Part shown: positions 24,043 to 32,855 of the stretch, piece after piece | How the letters are laid out: each line of letters begins with the position of its first letter | Position numbering within the stretch: the stretch's first letter is position 1 | NCBI GenBank assembly: GCA_003222395.1 | Contig: QHWB01000052.1 | Coordinates: 248,001-312,000 of the forward strand | From: Acidobacteriota bacterium | GTDB taxonomy: Bacteria > Acidobacteriota > Vicinamibacteria > Vicinamibacterales > CAVVIG01 | Direction of reading: 5' to 3' | DNA length: 64,000 nucleotides | Program-made: the position numbers and the translations under genes | Notes under the pieces: model-generated | The model's input: only the letters and a program-made list of their open reading frames with translations | Database searches by the model: none | Told to the model about the DNA's origin: nothing

Positions 24043-24945
24043 ATAGTTCCCGCCTCCATCGCCGACCTCCAGCAGCGATTAGCCGATCAGCATTACGTCG
24101 CGGATCGCGGTCTGGCGGTTCCGTTGTTTCTGGCGCTTCGGCTCAAACGGCCGCTGTTCCTCGAGGGCGAGGCCGGCGTCGGCAAGACCGCGCTCGCCGG
24201 GGCGGTGGCTGCCGCGCTCGGTACCGATCTGATCCGCCTTCAGTGCTACGAAGGCCTCGACGTCGGCCACGCACTGTACGAATGGGACTACGCACGGCAG
24301 CTGCTCGAGCTGCGCATTCTCGACGCGACCCACACGCTGACGCGCGAGAGCGCGCACCGCGATCTCTACAGCGACGCGTTTCTCATCAAGCGCCCGCTCC
24401 TCCAGGCGATTGATCCTCAACGCACGCGTCCGGCCGTCCTGCTGATCGACGAGATCGATCGCGCCGACGAGGAGTTCGAAGGATTCCTCCTCGAGCTGCT
24501 GGCGGAATACCAAATCACCATCCCCGAGCTCGGAACCGTGCGGGCAGCCGAGCGGCCGCTGGTCATCCTCACGTCCAACCGCACGCGCGAGGTGCACGAC
24601 GCGCTGAAACGCCGGTGTCTCTATCAATGGATTGGGTATCCATCGTTCGAGAAGGAGCTCGCGATCGTCCGTGAGCGCGCTCCAGCCGCGTCGACACGGC
24701 TTGCCCAGCGCGTCACCGCCATGGTGCAGGAGATGCGGACCGCGGATCTGTACAAAACACCCGGCGTGTCGGAGACGATCGATTGGGTGACCGCGCTCGT
24801 CGCGCTCGACCGCGACACGCTCGATGCGGGCACGGTCGAAGAAACACTCGGGGTCGTGCTGAAAGCGAAAGAAGATGTCGAGGCGCTCCGCGGACGACGG
24901 GCGGCGGAGCTGCTCGATCGCGCGATCGCGCGAACGGCGACTTAG
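24043..24945 (+). CDS. MoxR-family AAA+ ATPase (CoxD-like)
   Basis: About 300 residues. The N-terminal LQQRLADQHYVADRGLAVPLFLALRLKRPLFLEGEAGVGKT ends in Walker A, and AVLLIDEIDRADEEFEGFLLELL holds Walker B. TSNRTREVHDALKRRCLYQWIGYPS contains sensor 1 and the arginine finger. These ATPases act with VWA proteins as chaperones; the CoxD relative helps mature the copper/molybdenum site of CO dehydrogenase. The start is uncertain: no ATG, GTG or TTG lies in frame between the likely promoter at 24005 and the conserved domain. ATA at 24043, with GGGGGT upstream, or ATC at 24058 are the best candidates. It is followed by coxE-like and coxG-like genes. Confidence 0.85.
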   Translation: MVPASIADLQQRLADQHYVADRGLAVPLFLALRLKRPLFLEGEAGVGKTALAGAVAAALGTDLIRLQCYEGLDVGHALYEWDYARQLLELRILDATHTLTRESAHRDLYSDAFLIKRPLLQAIDPQRTRPAVLLIDEIDRADEEFEGFLLELLAEYQITIPELGTVRAAERPLVILTSNRTREVHDALKRRCLYQWIGYPSFEKELAIVRERAPAASTRLAQRVTAMVQEMRTADLYKTPGVSETIDWVTALVALDRDTLDAGTVEETLGVVLKAKEDVEALRGRRAAELLDRAIARTAT

Positions 24946-24966
24946 CGTGATGCACCGGTCCGGGCG

Positions 24967-26118
24967 ATGTCGCGACTCCTCGAGAATCTGCTGATCTTCG
25001 GACGCGTCCTGCGGCGCGCCGGCATCGACGTCCATCCCGGTCGTTTGCTCGACGTCATCGAAGCGCTCGAACAGGTGAACCTCGGCGCGCGCGACGACGT
25101 GTATTACACGTGCCGGACGCTGCTCGTCCATCGCCGGGAACAGATTCCGATCTTCGACCGCGCGTTCGCCGCATTCTGGCGGGCACAATCGGCAGCGGCG
25201 GTCCGCGACGGGTCGCGTCCCGATCGTTCGCGGCCTTCTGCCGTCGAGATCGAGGACGTTCTCGCGCCCGAAGTTCTGGCGTCGGACGAGCTCGCGTCGA
25301 TGGCCGACGCGGGCGATGAAGAACGGAGGGCGCAGACGCGAGATGGCCTGAAGATCTGGAGCGACGCGGGCGGCCTGGCGAACAAGGACTTCGCCGCATT
25401 CACGGGCGACGAGCTCGCGGCGGCGCGTGCCGCATTGTCTCGTCTCGTCTGGAATCCGGGTGAGCGCCGAACCCGCCGCTGGGTCCGCGGCCGCGGCTCA
25501 CGCATCGACCTTCGACGCGCCATCGGCGAGAGCCTTCGCACCGGCGGCGACATCGTGAAGCTCGCACGACGGACGCGGCGGGTGCATCCCCGTCCACTCG
25601 TCCTGCTCTGCGACGTGAGCGGATCGATGGAACGCTACACGCGCATGCTCCTGCACTTCGCGCACGCCATCACCTGGCGGCACCGCCGCGTCGAGGCGTT
25701 CCTCTTCTCCACACAGCTGACGCGTGTGTCGCGACAGCTCCGCTTGCCGCGCGCCGATGACGCGGTCGCGGCGGTGTCGCGGCTGGTGCCCGACTGGTCC
25801 GGAGGCACGCGCATCGGCGGCGCCGTGAAGCAGTTCCATCAACGATGGGGCCGTCGCGTACTGAACGGCGGTCCCGTCGTGCTGCTCATATCGGACGGTT
25901 GGGATCGCGGCGATCCAGGGGAGCTGGCCGAGCAGGTTGCGCGGCTCCAGAGAAGTTGTCATCGCCTCGTCTGGCTCAACCCGCTGATCGGGACGGCCGA
26001 CTACGCGCCGCTCACTCGCGGACTTCAGGCGGCGCTGCCGTTCGTCGACGATTTCCTGCCGGCTCGCACGTTGACGAACCTCGTCGACCTGGCCGCCCAC
26101 TTGAACGCGCTCCGCTGA
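24967..26118 (+). CDS. VWA domain CoxE-like protein
   Basis: 383 residues. The N-terminal half is helical and polar (LLIFGRVLRRAGIDVHPGRLLDVIEAL). The von Willebrand A domain starts near residue 208 with PLVLLCDVSGSMERYTRMLLHFAHA; DxSxS (D216) is the metal-dependent adhesion site. RIGGAVKQFHQRWGRRVLNGG and VVLLISDGWDRGDPGELAEQVARLQRSCHRLVWLNPLIG are typical of CoxE. Partner of the MoxR ATPase 21 bases upstream in the maturation of molybdenum hydroxylases. The three genes moxR, coxE and coxG run together toward the structural genes, which lie on the opposite strand. Confidence 0.9.
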   Translation: MSRLLENLLIFGRVLRRAGIDVHPGRLLDVIEALEQVNLGARDDVYYTCRTLLVHRREQIPIFDRAFAAFWRAQSAAAVRDGSRPDRSRPSAVEIEDVLAPEVLASDELASMADAGDEERRAQTRDGLKIWSDAGGLANKDFAAFTGDELAAARAALSRLVWNPGERRTRRWVRGRGSRIDLRRAIGESLRTGGDIVKLARRTRRVHPRPLVLLCDVSGSMERYTRMLLHFAHAITWRHRRVEAFLFSTQLTRVSRQLRLPRADDAVAAVSRLVPDWSGGTRIGGAVKQFHQRWGRRVLNGGPVVLLISDGWDRGDPGELAEQVARLQRSCHRLVWLNPLIGTADYAPLTRGLQAALPFVDDFLPARTLTNLVDLAAHLNALR

Positions 26119-26139
26119 GCGGGCGCGAAAGGATCGCTG

Positions 26140-26574
26140 ATGGACGTTTCCGGCTCCTACACGTTCAACGCTTCGCGGGAACGCGTGTGGGCTCTGCTCA
26201 TGGACCCTGCAGTCCTGTCGTCGTGCGTTCCCGGATGCGATCGATTCGAGCCCGACGGCGAGGACCGCTACAAGGTCACGATGACGGTCGGTCTCGCGGC
26301 CATCACCGGAACGTACGAAGGCACCGTCGTCCTGACCGACCGGATCGAACACACGTCGTACCGTCTCATAGTCGAAGGTCAGGGTCGGCCGGGCTTCGTC
26401 AAGGGCACGTCGGCGATCGTGCTGCGCCCCGACGAAGCGACGACCATCGTGGACGTCACCGCCACGGTGCAGACGGGCGGACCGATCGCACGCGTGGGGC
26501 AGCGGTTGATCGGCGGCGTGGCGAAAATGATGCTCGACAGATTCTTCGCGTGTCTGAAGTCGAAGCTCGTGTGA
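26140..26574 (+). CDS. CoxG-like SRPBCC family protein
   Basis: 144 residues of the START/SRPBCC fold: MDVSGSYTFNASRERVWALLMDPAVLSSCVPGCDRFE, MTVGLAAITGTYEGTVVL and GGPIARVGQRLIGGVAKMMLDRFFACLKSKL. CoxG proteins help anchor CO dehydrogenase to the membrane; other members of the family assist assembly of related molybdenum hydroxylases. No C-terminal membrane helix is present, so it looks like the short form. It ends 8 bases before the stop of the convergent lipoprotein gene. Third gene of the maturation half of the cox-like system. Confidence 0.87.
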   Translation: MDVSGSYTFNASRERVWALLMDPAVLSSCVPGCDRFEPDGEDRYKVTMTVGLAAITGTYEGTVVLTDRIEHTSYRLIVEGQGRPGFVKGTSAIVLRPDEATTIVDVTATVQTGGPIARVGQRLIGGVAKMMLDRFFACLKSKLV

Positions 26575-26582
26575 AAGGCGCT

Positions 26583-27587
26583 CTAGAACCCGCACGCACC
26601 GTGCGGCAAGAGTCGCGCGCCGCTGTCGGTGGCTTCGGCGACGTTCCCACGGTCATCATGAATTTTCAGCTTGACGGTCAAGGTGAACCATGGGTTGCCC
26701 GGCGGCATGGGCGGTGGCGGCAACAAGCTGCAGTCCACAGCGGGGTTCGTCAAGAGGGGTCCTGATGTCGTCTGTGCGAAAGTTCCAGCAACGGCGTACG
26801 ACCAGTCGTACGCGACGATATTTCCGGGCGCCGACGATGTGTTGCCGTCGAATGTGCAATTGAGCGTTCGGCCGCCGTTCGACATCTCACAGGTTTCTGT
26901 CTCTGTCGGCCCGGTGACCCCGAATCTCGCGATCGCGACCGACGGCTTCGTCACTGACAAGACGGCCGACACAGATGCGCCGCCATATGATGCGGTGATC
27001 GTGGCAGAGAGCCCTCCCCCTCCTGGTCGCGTCGAGATCGAGAACCTCGTGCTCGTCTCGCCAGCGCTCACCGTGACGCTCGCTGGCATGATCACGGGAC
27101 CGGAGCTCGACAAAGCCACGAGAGCGCCGCCCGCCGGCGCCGCCGCCGTCAGCGTCGCGGTTGCCGTGACCGCGTCTCCTTCAACAACGCTCGAAGCACT
27201 GAGCGAGATGCCGGCGAGGGCGGCTCGCGCCGTCACGGTGAGCGCGGCGGATTGAACACTGCTCCCACTCATGGTGGCGATGATCGTGGCCGTGCCGGGT
27301 GCCACGGCGGTCACAGTGAATGTGGCGCTCGACGATCCGCCCTGGATCGTTACGGTCCCCGGCACCGTCGCAACCGCCGGGTTGCTGCTTGACAGGGCGA
27401 TGTTCACGCTGCCGGTCTGTGGAGCATTGAGCGAAACGGTGCCTTGCGTCGTCGCTCCGGCGGGCACGCTTGAGGCACCAAGGACGACATTCATCGTGGA
27501 GTTCGGATTTGTCGGAGAGGTCGAACTACCGCATTGAACCGTCGCGAGCATCGCCAAGAGCGTAAGACCACGAGCGATCAGCTTCAT
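26583..27587 (-). CDS. Putative lipoprotein with bacterial Ig-like repeats
   Basis: 334 residues. The leader MKLIARGLTLLAMLATVQCGSS ends in a cysteine at residue 19 that may be lipid-modified, although TVQC is a weak lipobox. Two Ig-like units follow (SVPAGATTQGTVSLNAPQTG... and SSVVEGDAVTATATLTAAAPAGG...), then a PKD-like or unrelated C-terminal domain with IVAYDWSYAVAGTFAQ and WFTLTVKLKIHDDRGNVAEATDSG. The same unit pattern is seen in the 1,012-residue protein at 52.6 kb. It is a surface or periplasmic protein of unknown role. It lies between the two halves of the cox-like locus on the coxM side; a direct link with that enzyme is not supported. Confidence 0.72.
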   Translation of the reverse strand: MKLIARGLTLLAMLATVQCGSSTSPTNPNSTMNVVLGASSVPAGATTQGTVSLNAPQTGSVNIALSSSNPAVATVPGTVTIQGGSSSATFTVTAVAPGTATIIATMSGSSVQSAALTVTARAALAGISLSASSVVEGDAVTATATLTAAAPAGGALVALSSSGPVIMPASVTVSAGETSTRFSISTRPGGGGLSATITASYGGASVSAVLSVTKPSVAIARFGVTGPTETETCEMSNGGRTLNCTFDGNTSSAPGNIVAYDWSYAVAGTFAQTTSGPLLTNPAVDCSLLPPPPMPPGNPWFTLTVKLKIHDDRGNVAEATDSGARLLPHGACGF

Positions 27588-27879
27588 GAGAACCTGATCG
27601 GTTCAACTCCAGTGCCAGGACGTCATCGTCAGAAATCCCCGGCAAATCTCACCCCATGTGTAATTGACTGCCCAGCTGTGGGTCGCGGCTTGCACACTCG
27701 AGGCTGCAAGTCGGGTGTGACAGCCCGCGAGCATCGCTGATCCCGGCATGGCGATGATTCGACCGATCCTTGGCGTGGCGCCAATCGAAATGGTGATGTC
27801 TGAATTACGCTGCCCGGAGTGTTATGTTTCGCGTTGATTGCCTTCCAGACACGCGTCGTCGCAGGGCGTTCGAATCACA

Positions 27880-28737
27880 CTAGCTCGCACGTTCCAACGC
27901 CCGCGTCAGCGCGCGTTCGGTGAAGACGGGAATCATCGCGCGCCGATACTCCTCGCTCGCGTGGATGTCGGAGTTCACCGGCTCCAGCTTCGCGCCTGCG
28001 ACGCGCGCGGCCGCTTCGATCGTCTGCTTCGACGCCGGTTTCCCGGTCAGCGCCTGCTCCACTTCGGCCAGACGCGTGGCGTGCGAGCTCGCGCCCGTCA
28101 ATCCGATCCGCGCCGACCGGATCACGCCGTCGCTCACGCCGAGCGCCGCCGCGACGCCGACGATCGCGAAATGCGACGCGCGCTGATAGAGCTTCGCGTA
28201 CGCCGCCGATTTGACGGGATTGAACTGCACGCTGACGATGATTTCGTCCGCGGCGAGATCGACCGTGAACAGGCCGCGGAAGAAATCGGACGCCTTCACC
28301 GTTCGCACGCCGTTCGGCGCCTTGAGACTGATGTCCGCGTCGAGCGCGAGCATCACGGCCGGGTAGTCCGCGGCCGGATCGGCGTGAGCGAGGCTGCCGC
28401 CGAGCGTGCCGCGATTCCGGACCTGCGGATCGCCGATTCCTGCCGCCGCTTCCGAAACGATCGGACACGCCTGCCGCAGCAGCGCCGACGTTGCGACCTC
28501 GTGGTGAACCGTGCCGGCGCCAATCTCGATCCGGTCGCCCTGTTTGCGGATGCCCGACAGCCCCGGGATGCGCGCGATGTCGATCAGTACTTTCGGCTCG
28601 CTCAGACGAAGTTTCATGAGCGGCACCAGACTGTGGCCGCCGGCGATGAACTTTCCGGCGCCGTTGGTGGCGCGCAGCTTCGCCAGCGCATCGTCGAGCG
28701 ACGCGGCGCGGCTGTACTCGAATGCCGCCGGTATCAC
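27880..28737 (-). CDS. CO-dehydrogenase-like FAD subunit (CoxM type)
   Basis: 285 residues from GTG 28737. FAD-binding motifs are GKFIAGGHSLVPLMKLRL and IGDPQVRNRGTLGGSLAHADPAADYPAVML; the C-terminal CO-dehydrogenase flavoprotein domain carries ASHFAIVGVAAAL and IGLTGASSHATRLAEVEQAL. It passes electrons from the iron-sulfur subunit to an acceptor. The GTGA overlap with the coxL stop fixes the start and the order coxS-coxL-coxM; this differs from the coxM-S-L order of classical aerobic CO oxidisers. The 292 bases downstream hold nothing I can recognise. Confidence 0.9.
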   Translation of the reverse strand: MIPAAFEYSRAASLDDALAKLRATNGAGKFIAGGHSLVPLMKLRLSEPKVLIDIARIPGLSGIRKQGDRIEIGAGTVHHEVATSALLRQACPIVSEAAAGIGDPQVRNRGTLGGSLAHADPAADYPAVMLALDADISLKAPNGVRTVKASDFFRGLFTVDLAADEIIVSVQFNPVKSAAYAKLYQRASHFAIVGVAAALGVSDGVIRSARIGLTGASSHATRLAEVEQALTGKPASKQTIEAAARVAGAKLEPVNSDIHASEEYRRAMIPVFTERALTRALERAS

Positions 28738-31097
28738 GACTGACCTCCCTGGATGATGCGCCACAGCTTCTCGGGCCGAAGCATCATGTCGATATGCTTC
28801 ACGCCGAACCCGCTGAGCGCGTCCACTGTGGCGGATACGACGCTCGGCGTCGCGCCGAGCGTGCCCGCTTCGCCAACGCCTTTCGCGCCGAGCGGGTTGA
28901 CCGGCGTCGGCGTCACGGTGGCGTCGAGCTCGAAGCGCGGGAAATCGATGGCGCGCGGGATCGCGTAATCCATGAACGACCCGGTGACCAGCTGACCGTC
29001 TTCGTTGTACACGACCTCTTCGATCATGGCCTGCCCGATGCCCTGCGCGAGGCCGCCGTGAATCTGACCTTCGACGATCAGCGGGTTGATGAGATTTCCA
29101 GCGTCGTCGACGGCGACGAGCTTGAGGAGCGTCGGCTCACCGGTCTTGCGATCGATCTCCACCATCGAGATATGGCATCCGAACGGATACGTGTTGTTGC
29201 TCGGTTCGAAGAACGCTTCGTCGCTCAAGCCAGGCTCGAGCCCTTCGGGCAGCGGTACCGGTCGATACGCATACGCGGCGACACTCGCGAACGGTTTGCC
29301 CGAGGCCGGCGATCCCTTCACTGAAATCGTGCCGTTCTCGAAGACGACATCGTCCTCGTGCGCTTCGAGAAGCGCGGCGGCGAACTTCGCCATCTTCGCC
29401 TTCACCTTGGAGCCCGCCATGTGCAACGCCGTCCCGCCGACCGCCTGCGACCGGCTGCCGAACGTGCCGATGCCCTGCTTCACGACGCCGGTATCGCCGT
29501 GAAGGATCGTGATGTGCTCGAACGGCACGCCGAACTGATCGGCGAGCATTTGCGCGAAGGTCGTCTCGTTGCCCTGACCGTGCGGCGATGCGCCCGTTGT
29601 CGCGCTGATGCGGCCGTCGCGCTCGATCGTCACCTGCGAATGCTCCCATCCACCGGTCGGCAGCGCGGCGGACGGACCGAGGCCGCAGACTTCGACGTAC
29701 ATCGAGAGACCCAGACCGACGAGCCTTCCTTCGGCGCGAGCCTTGTCGCGCTCCGCCTTCAACCGATCCCACTGCGCATTTTTCAGCGCGCGGTCGAGCG
29801 CCTTCTCGTAGTCGCCCGAGTCGTACACGGCGCCGGTCTGCGTCGCGAACGGAAATTGACTCGGTTGGATGAAGTTCTTGCGGCGGAGCTCCGCAGGATC
29901 CATCTTCAGTTCGCGCGCGAGCATGTCCATCGCGCGCTCGACGAAGTAGGTCGCTTCGGGGCGTCCGGCGCCGCGATACGCATCGGTCGGCGTCTTGTTG
30001 GTGAATACCTCCGTGACCGTGGCGCGGATCGCCGGGATGTTGTAGGTCGCGTTCGCCATCATCGTCGTCAGCGTCGGGATGGCGGCTGTGAGGAGCATGT
30101 TGTAGGCGCCGATGTCGGCGATGAGCCGAAGCTTCAACCCGACCACCGTGCCGTCGCGCTTGGCCGCGAGATCCACGTACCCGAGGATGTCGCGGCCGTG
30201 CGTCGTGGCGACGAACGCTTCGGATCGGTCTTCCGTCCACTTCACGGGAATGCCGAGGCGTTTCGACACGGCCGCCGCGACGTACTCTTCGCCGTAAATG
30301 TTGATCTTCGCGCCGAACCCGCCGCCCACCTCCGGCGCGATCGCGCGAACCTGATTCTCGCCAAGGCCGGTCAACGCCGCGATGAACGTTCGCAGGATGT
30401 GCGGGTTCTGCGTCGACGACCAGATGGTCATCGTGCCCTTGCCCGGCTCGTAGTGCGCGACCACGCCGCGCGGCTCCATCGCGGTCGGCGCAAGGCGCTG
30501 GTTCACCATCCGCTGCGAGATCACGAGGTCGGCCCTGGCGAACGCTTCATCGATCGCGGAATCGTCGACCTTCCCGTCGGCGCTCACGCCGGTGCCGGCC
30601 GGCACCAGCGGGACGGCGAGGTTGTTCGGAAAAGCCGGATGAATCACCGTCGGCTTGCCGGTCATCGCGAGCTCGACATCCACCACGGCGGGCAGCGGAT
30701 CGTACGACACGACGATCGCGTCGACCGCGTCGCGCGCGACGAACCGATCGCGAGCGACGACGACGGCGACCGGCTCGCCCGAGAAGCGGACCGTGTCGAC
30801 TGCGACCGCACGATGTTCGGGCGATGGGAACGGCGTCCCGATGGGCATCGGCGCGAGGAATTCGGCGACCTGCGCGCCGGTGAAGACGGCTTCGACGCCG
30901 TCCATGGCCTCGGCGGCGCGGGTGTCGACGGAACGGATGCGTGCGTGCGCGACGTCGCTCCGCTTGAAGGCGATGTACTGCATGCCGACGAGCGCGATGT
31001 CGTCGACGTACGTCGCACGTCCCTGAATGAGTCGCGGATCTTCGCGGCGCTTGACGCGTTCGCCGACGAGCTTGGGTAACACGGGAGACACGGCCAT
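28734..31097 (-). CDS. Molybdenum hydroxylase large subunit (CoxL type, form II-like)
   Basis: 787 residues of the xanthine oxidase/CO dehydrogenase molybdopterin subunit. LVGERVKRREDPRLIQGRATYVDDI opens the family. GGGFGAKINIYGEEYV and the active-site loop TDAYRGAGRPEATY (A373-R379) follow; the catalytic glutamate is E743 in GVGEAG. True form I CO dehydrogenase carries AYRCSFR with a copper-binding cysteine; AYRGAGR marks form II, whose substrate is not settled. Some may still oxidise CO slowly, others act on N-heterocycles or aldehydes. The ATG at 31097 lies 4 bases after the coxS stop. Maturation genes are at 24-26.6 kb on the other strand. Confidence 0.92.
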   Translation of the reverse strand: MAVSPVLPKLVGERVKRREDPRLIQGRATYVDDIALVGMQYIAFKRSDVAHARIRSVDTRAAEAMDGVEAVFTGAQVAEFLAPMPIGTPFPSPEHRAVAVDTVRFSGEPVAVVVARDRFVARDAVDAIVVSYDPLPAVVDVELAMTGKPTVIHPAFPNNLAVPLVPAGTGVSADGKVDDSAIDEAFARADLVISQRMVNQRLAPTAMEPRGVVAHYEPGKGTMTIWSSTQNPHILRTFIAALTGLGENQVRAIAPEVGGGFGAKINIYGEEYVAAAVSKRLGIPVKWTEDRSEAFVATTHGRDILGYVDLAAKRDGTVVGLKLRLIADIGAYNMLLTAAIPTLTTMMANATYNIPAIRATVTEVFTNKTPTDAYRGAGRPEATYFVERAMDMLARELKMDPAELRRKNFIQPSQFPFATQTGAVYDSGDYEKALDRALKNAQWDRLKAERDKARAEGRLVGLGLSMYVEVCGLGPSAALPTGGWEHSQVTIERDGRISATTGASPHGQGNETTFAQMLADQFGVPFEHITILHGDTGVVKQGIGTFGSRSQAVGGTALHMAGSKVKAKMAKFAAALLEAHEDDVVFENGTISVKGSPASGKPFASVAAYAYRPVPLPEGLEPGLSDEAFFEPSNNTYPFGCHISMVEIDRKTGEPTLLKLVAVDDAGNLINPLIVEGQIHGGLAQGIGQAMIEEVVYNEDGQLVTGSFMDYAIPRAIDFPRFELDATVTPTPVNPLGAKGVGEAGTLGATPSVVSATVDALSGFGVKHIDMMLRPEKLWRIIQGGQS

Positions 31098-31101
31098 GCT
31101 T

Positions 31102-31563
31102 TTACCTCTTGGTGGCGGCGTGCTGAATGGCGTTGACGATGTGCTGGTAGCCGGTGCAGCGGCAGAAATTTCCGGTGATGCCTTCGCGGATTTCACGCTC
31201 GGAGGGCGACGGGTTGTCCTTCAGCAGCGTGACCGCCGCCATGATCATTCCAGGCGTGCAGAAGCCGCACTGAAGGCCATGCTCTTCCCAGAACCCCTGC
31301 TGCAGCGGATGCAGCTGGCCATTTGTGGCCAGACCCTCGATGGTGGTGATCTCCGAGCCGTCGGCCTGCACGGCGAAGATGGTGCACGATTTCGCGCTGC
31401 GGCCGTCGATCATGACGGTACAGGCGCCGCACTGGCTCGTATCGCATCCGATATGCGTGCCTGTCAGGCGCAGCTGGTCGCGCAGGAAGTACACGAGCAG
31501 CACACGCGGGTCGACGGTCGCTTTGCGAACCTTGCCGTTGACGGTCATTGAAACTTGCGACAT
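31102..31563 (-). CDS. CO-dehydrogenase-like [2Fe-2S] subunit (CoxS type)
   Basis: 153 residues. The N-terminal plant-type ferredoxin domain has [18 protein letters not shown] with the downstream C of SAKSC. The C-terminal helical domain has [17 protein letters not shown] and [15 protein letters not shown] for the second cluster. These are the eight cysteines usual for the family. Start ATG 31563 is supported by GAGGAC 5 bases upstream; an upstream in-frame ATG at 31593 has no such site. First gene of the coxS-L-M run. It carries electrons from the molybdenum site to FAD. Confidence 0.93.
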   Translation of the reverse strand: MSQVSMTVNGKVRKATVDPRVLLVYFLRDQLRLTGTHIGCDTSQCGACTVMIDGRSAKSCTIFAVQADGSEITTIEGLATNGQLHPLQQGFWEEHGLQCGFCTPGMIMAAVTLLKDNPSPSEREIREGITGNFCRCTGYQHIVNAIQHAATKR

Positions 31564-31621
31564 GAGTTGTCCTCGTGGGGCGAAACGCGCCATAGCCTAT
31601 CTCAAAAACTGTCGCCTTGAG

Positions 31622-31996
31622 TTACCCTCCCGGATGAACCGCGGTCGCGGCGAGCGTCTGAACCACGCAGAAGAGGTTGCCGTCCGGGTCTTCCAGCACC
31701 ACGAAATCGGCGCCTGGCCGATATCTCCATGGATAACGCGTCGCTCCGAGCTTGATGAGCCGCTCCACCTCTGCGCCTTGATCATCGGTGTAGAGATCGA
31801 GGTGCAAGCGACTTCTTCCCGTTCGCTTCTTTCGGACGCGGTTCAAGGACAGATTGGGCGGTCGGCCGTCAGGATCTCGAAGAACGACCCAGCCGTCCCT
31901 CGGCGGCTCTCTCGGGACGTAGTGCAGCGCTTCCTGCCAGAACGCCAACATCCTGTCGAACTCGACACACGCGATCACGATCGAGCCAATTCTCAT
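31622..31996 (-). CDS. VOC (glyoxalase-like) protein
   Basis: 124 residues of the vicinal oxygen chelate fold, Glyoxalase_6 type: IGSIVIACVEFDRMLAFWQEALHYVPR at the start, WVVLRDPDGRPPNLSLNRV in the middle, RLHLDLYTDDQGAEVERLIKLGA as the second half, and FVVLEDPDGNLFCVVQ at the end. Members of this type often act in antibiotic resistance or bind small molecules; the metal ligand E/H pair is only partly conserved. It is upstream of and co-directional with coxS, with 58 bases between, so co-transcription is possible. Substrate unknown. Confidence 0.85.
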   Translation of the reverse strand: MRIGSIVIACVEFDRMLAFWQEALHYVPREPPRDGWVVLRDPDGRPPNLSLNRVRKKRTGRSRLHLDLYTDDQGAEVERLIKLGATRYPWRYRPGADFVVLEDPDGNLFCVVQTLAATAVHPGG

Positions 31997-32025
31997 GTTC
32001 CAGCTCCAGACGCGGCGCTCGCGCT

Positions 32026-32475
32026 TCAGACACCAAGCCTTCCAAGCATCGGTTTGATGTCGACGACGGGAGTGCCATCGATGGCTTCAATCGGTCCGAT
32101 CAGCAGTCGGGTTCCGTCGATTCTTTTCACGGTTACGGGATGCAGCCCGAGCGGGTTCGGACGGTCCGGAGATCGCGTCGCGAAGACACCTGTGAGACGA
32201 CGACGCCTGTCACCGCGAGGACGGACCTCGAGCACGTGACGGCGCGCCTGATGGAGCCACGTCACGACGACGATCTCGTCGCCGACGGCGATCCCATCGA
32301 GGCCCTTTGCCACCGACGGACGCACTTCGAGCCAGGCATCGGGCGCGCCCTCCCGACCTTGCCTCGGCGCTTCCGACCGGCTCTTCAGCGTCGAGCGAAT
32401 GACGCCGATGGCGTGGAGCCGATGGTCGGCCGCGATCGGCGCAGCCGGCTTCGTCGCGGTTTTCGTGCGAGCCAT
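32026..32475 (-). CDS. TrmO/TsaA-like SAM-dependent protein
   Basis: 149 residues. IGVIRSTLKSRSEAPRQG, GLDGIAVGDEIVVVTWLHQARR and VFATRSPDRPNPLGLHPVTVKRIDG match the TsaA/TrmO beta-barrel, where SPxRPNPLGL is the SAM-binding signature. TrmO methylates t6A37 of some tRNAs in E. coli; more distant relatives have no proven role. A basic leader (ARTKTATKPAAPIAA) of about 15 residues precedes the domain. The length is shorter than E. coli TrmO (about 235 residues), as in the single-domain members found in many bacteria. Co-directional with the VOC gene, 29 bases away. Confidence 0.85.
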   Translation of the reverse strand: MARTKTATKPAAPIAADHRLHAIGVIRSTLKSRSEAPRQGREGAPDAWLEVRPSVAKGLDGIAVGDEIVVVTWLHQARRHVLEVRPRGDRRRRLTGVFATRSPDRPNPLGLHPVTVKRIDGTRLLIGPIEAIDGTPVVDIKPMLGRLGV

Positions 32476-32677
32476 TCCTGTACGTCTCCTCTCGTTTGTC
32501 GGATGCTATTAGCATGGAGGTTCGATGAGTAAGAGTTACGTGGTGGCCGAGGATGCGCGCGATGCAAACGCCACGACGCCTCGCTGTCGCTGCCGTCCGT
32601 CAGGGCCGCGATTGCGAAGGGGCGGCCGCTTATCGCCGCCTTCGGCGACAGCATCGTCACGACGCCGGCCGGAGGAC

Positions 32678-32841
32678 AATTCGGGAATCGGGTAATCGGG
32701 TAATCGGGTAATTGGGTAATCGGGTAATCGGGGTCAGACCAATCGAATCAATCGATCAATCAATTACCCGATTACCAGATTATCCAATTACCAGATTCCC
32801 GAATTACCAGATTCCCGAATTGCCAGATTCCCGAATTGCCA
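32678..32841. repeat. Inverted repeat made of tandem aatcgggt units
   Basis: The left arm (about 32678-32735) repeats gggtaatc: six near-identical units with one T change. The right arm (about 32759-32841) repeats attaccaga/attcccgaatt units that are the reverse complement. A 20-base AT-rich centre (aatcgaatcaatcgatcaat) separates them. The block can form one long hairpin. It ends 21 bases before the PQQ dehydrogenase start. Built on the same plan as 9673-9846 but with a different unit. Confidence 0.8.
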
Positions 32842-32849
32842 AGCTGAGC

Positions 32850-32855
32850 TACAAT
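32850..32855 (+). promoter_or_regulatory. Putative -10 box directly before PQQ dehydrogenase
   Basis: TACAAT, one mismatch from TATAAT, 7 bases before the ATG at 32863. RNA starting 6-8 bases downstream would begin at or near the start codon, so the message may be leaderless. No Shine-Dalgarno sequence is seen. Confidence 0.45.

Noticed and set aside
28734-31097. Classical form I CO dehydrogenase
   Set aside because: The active-site loop is AYRGAGR, not AYRCSFR, so the copper-binding cysteine is missing.
32385-32660. A 91-residue minus-strand gene overlapping the TrmO-like start
   Set aside because: No recognisable motif, it overlaps a good gene, and the composition is that of shadow frames; at most a decayed remnant.
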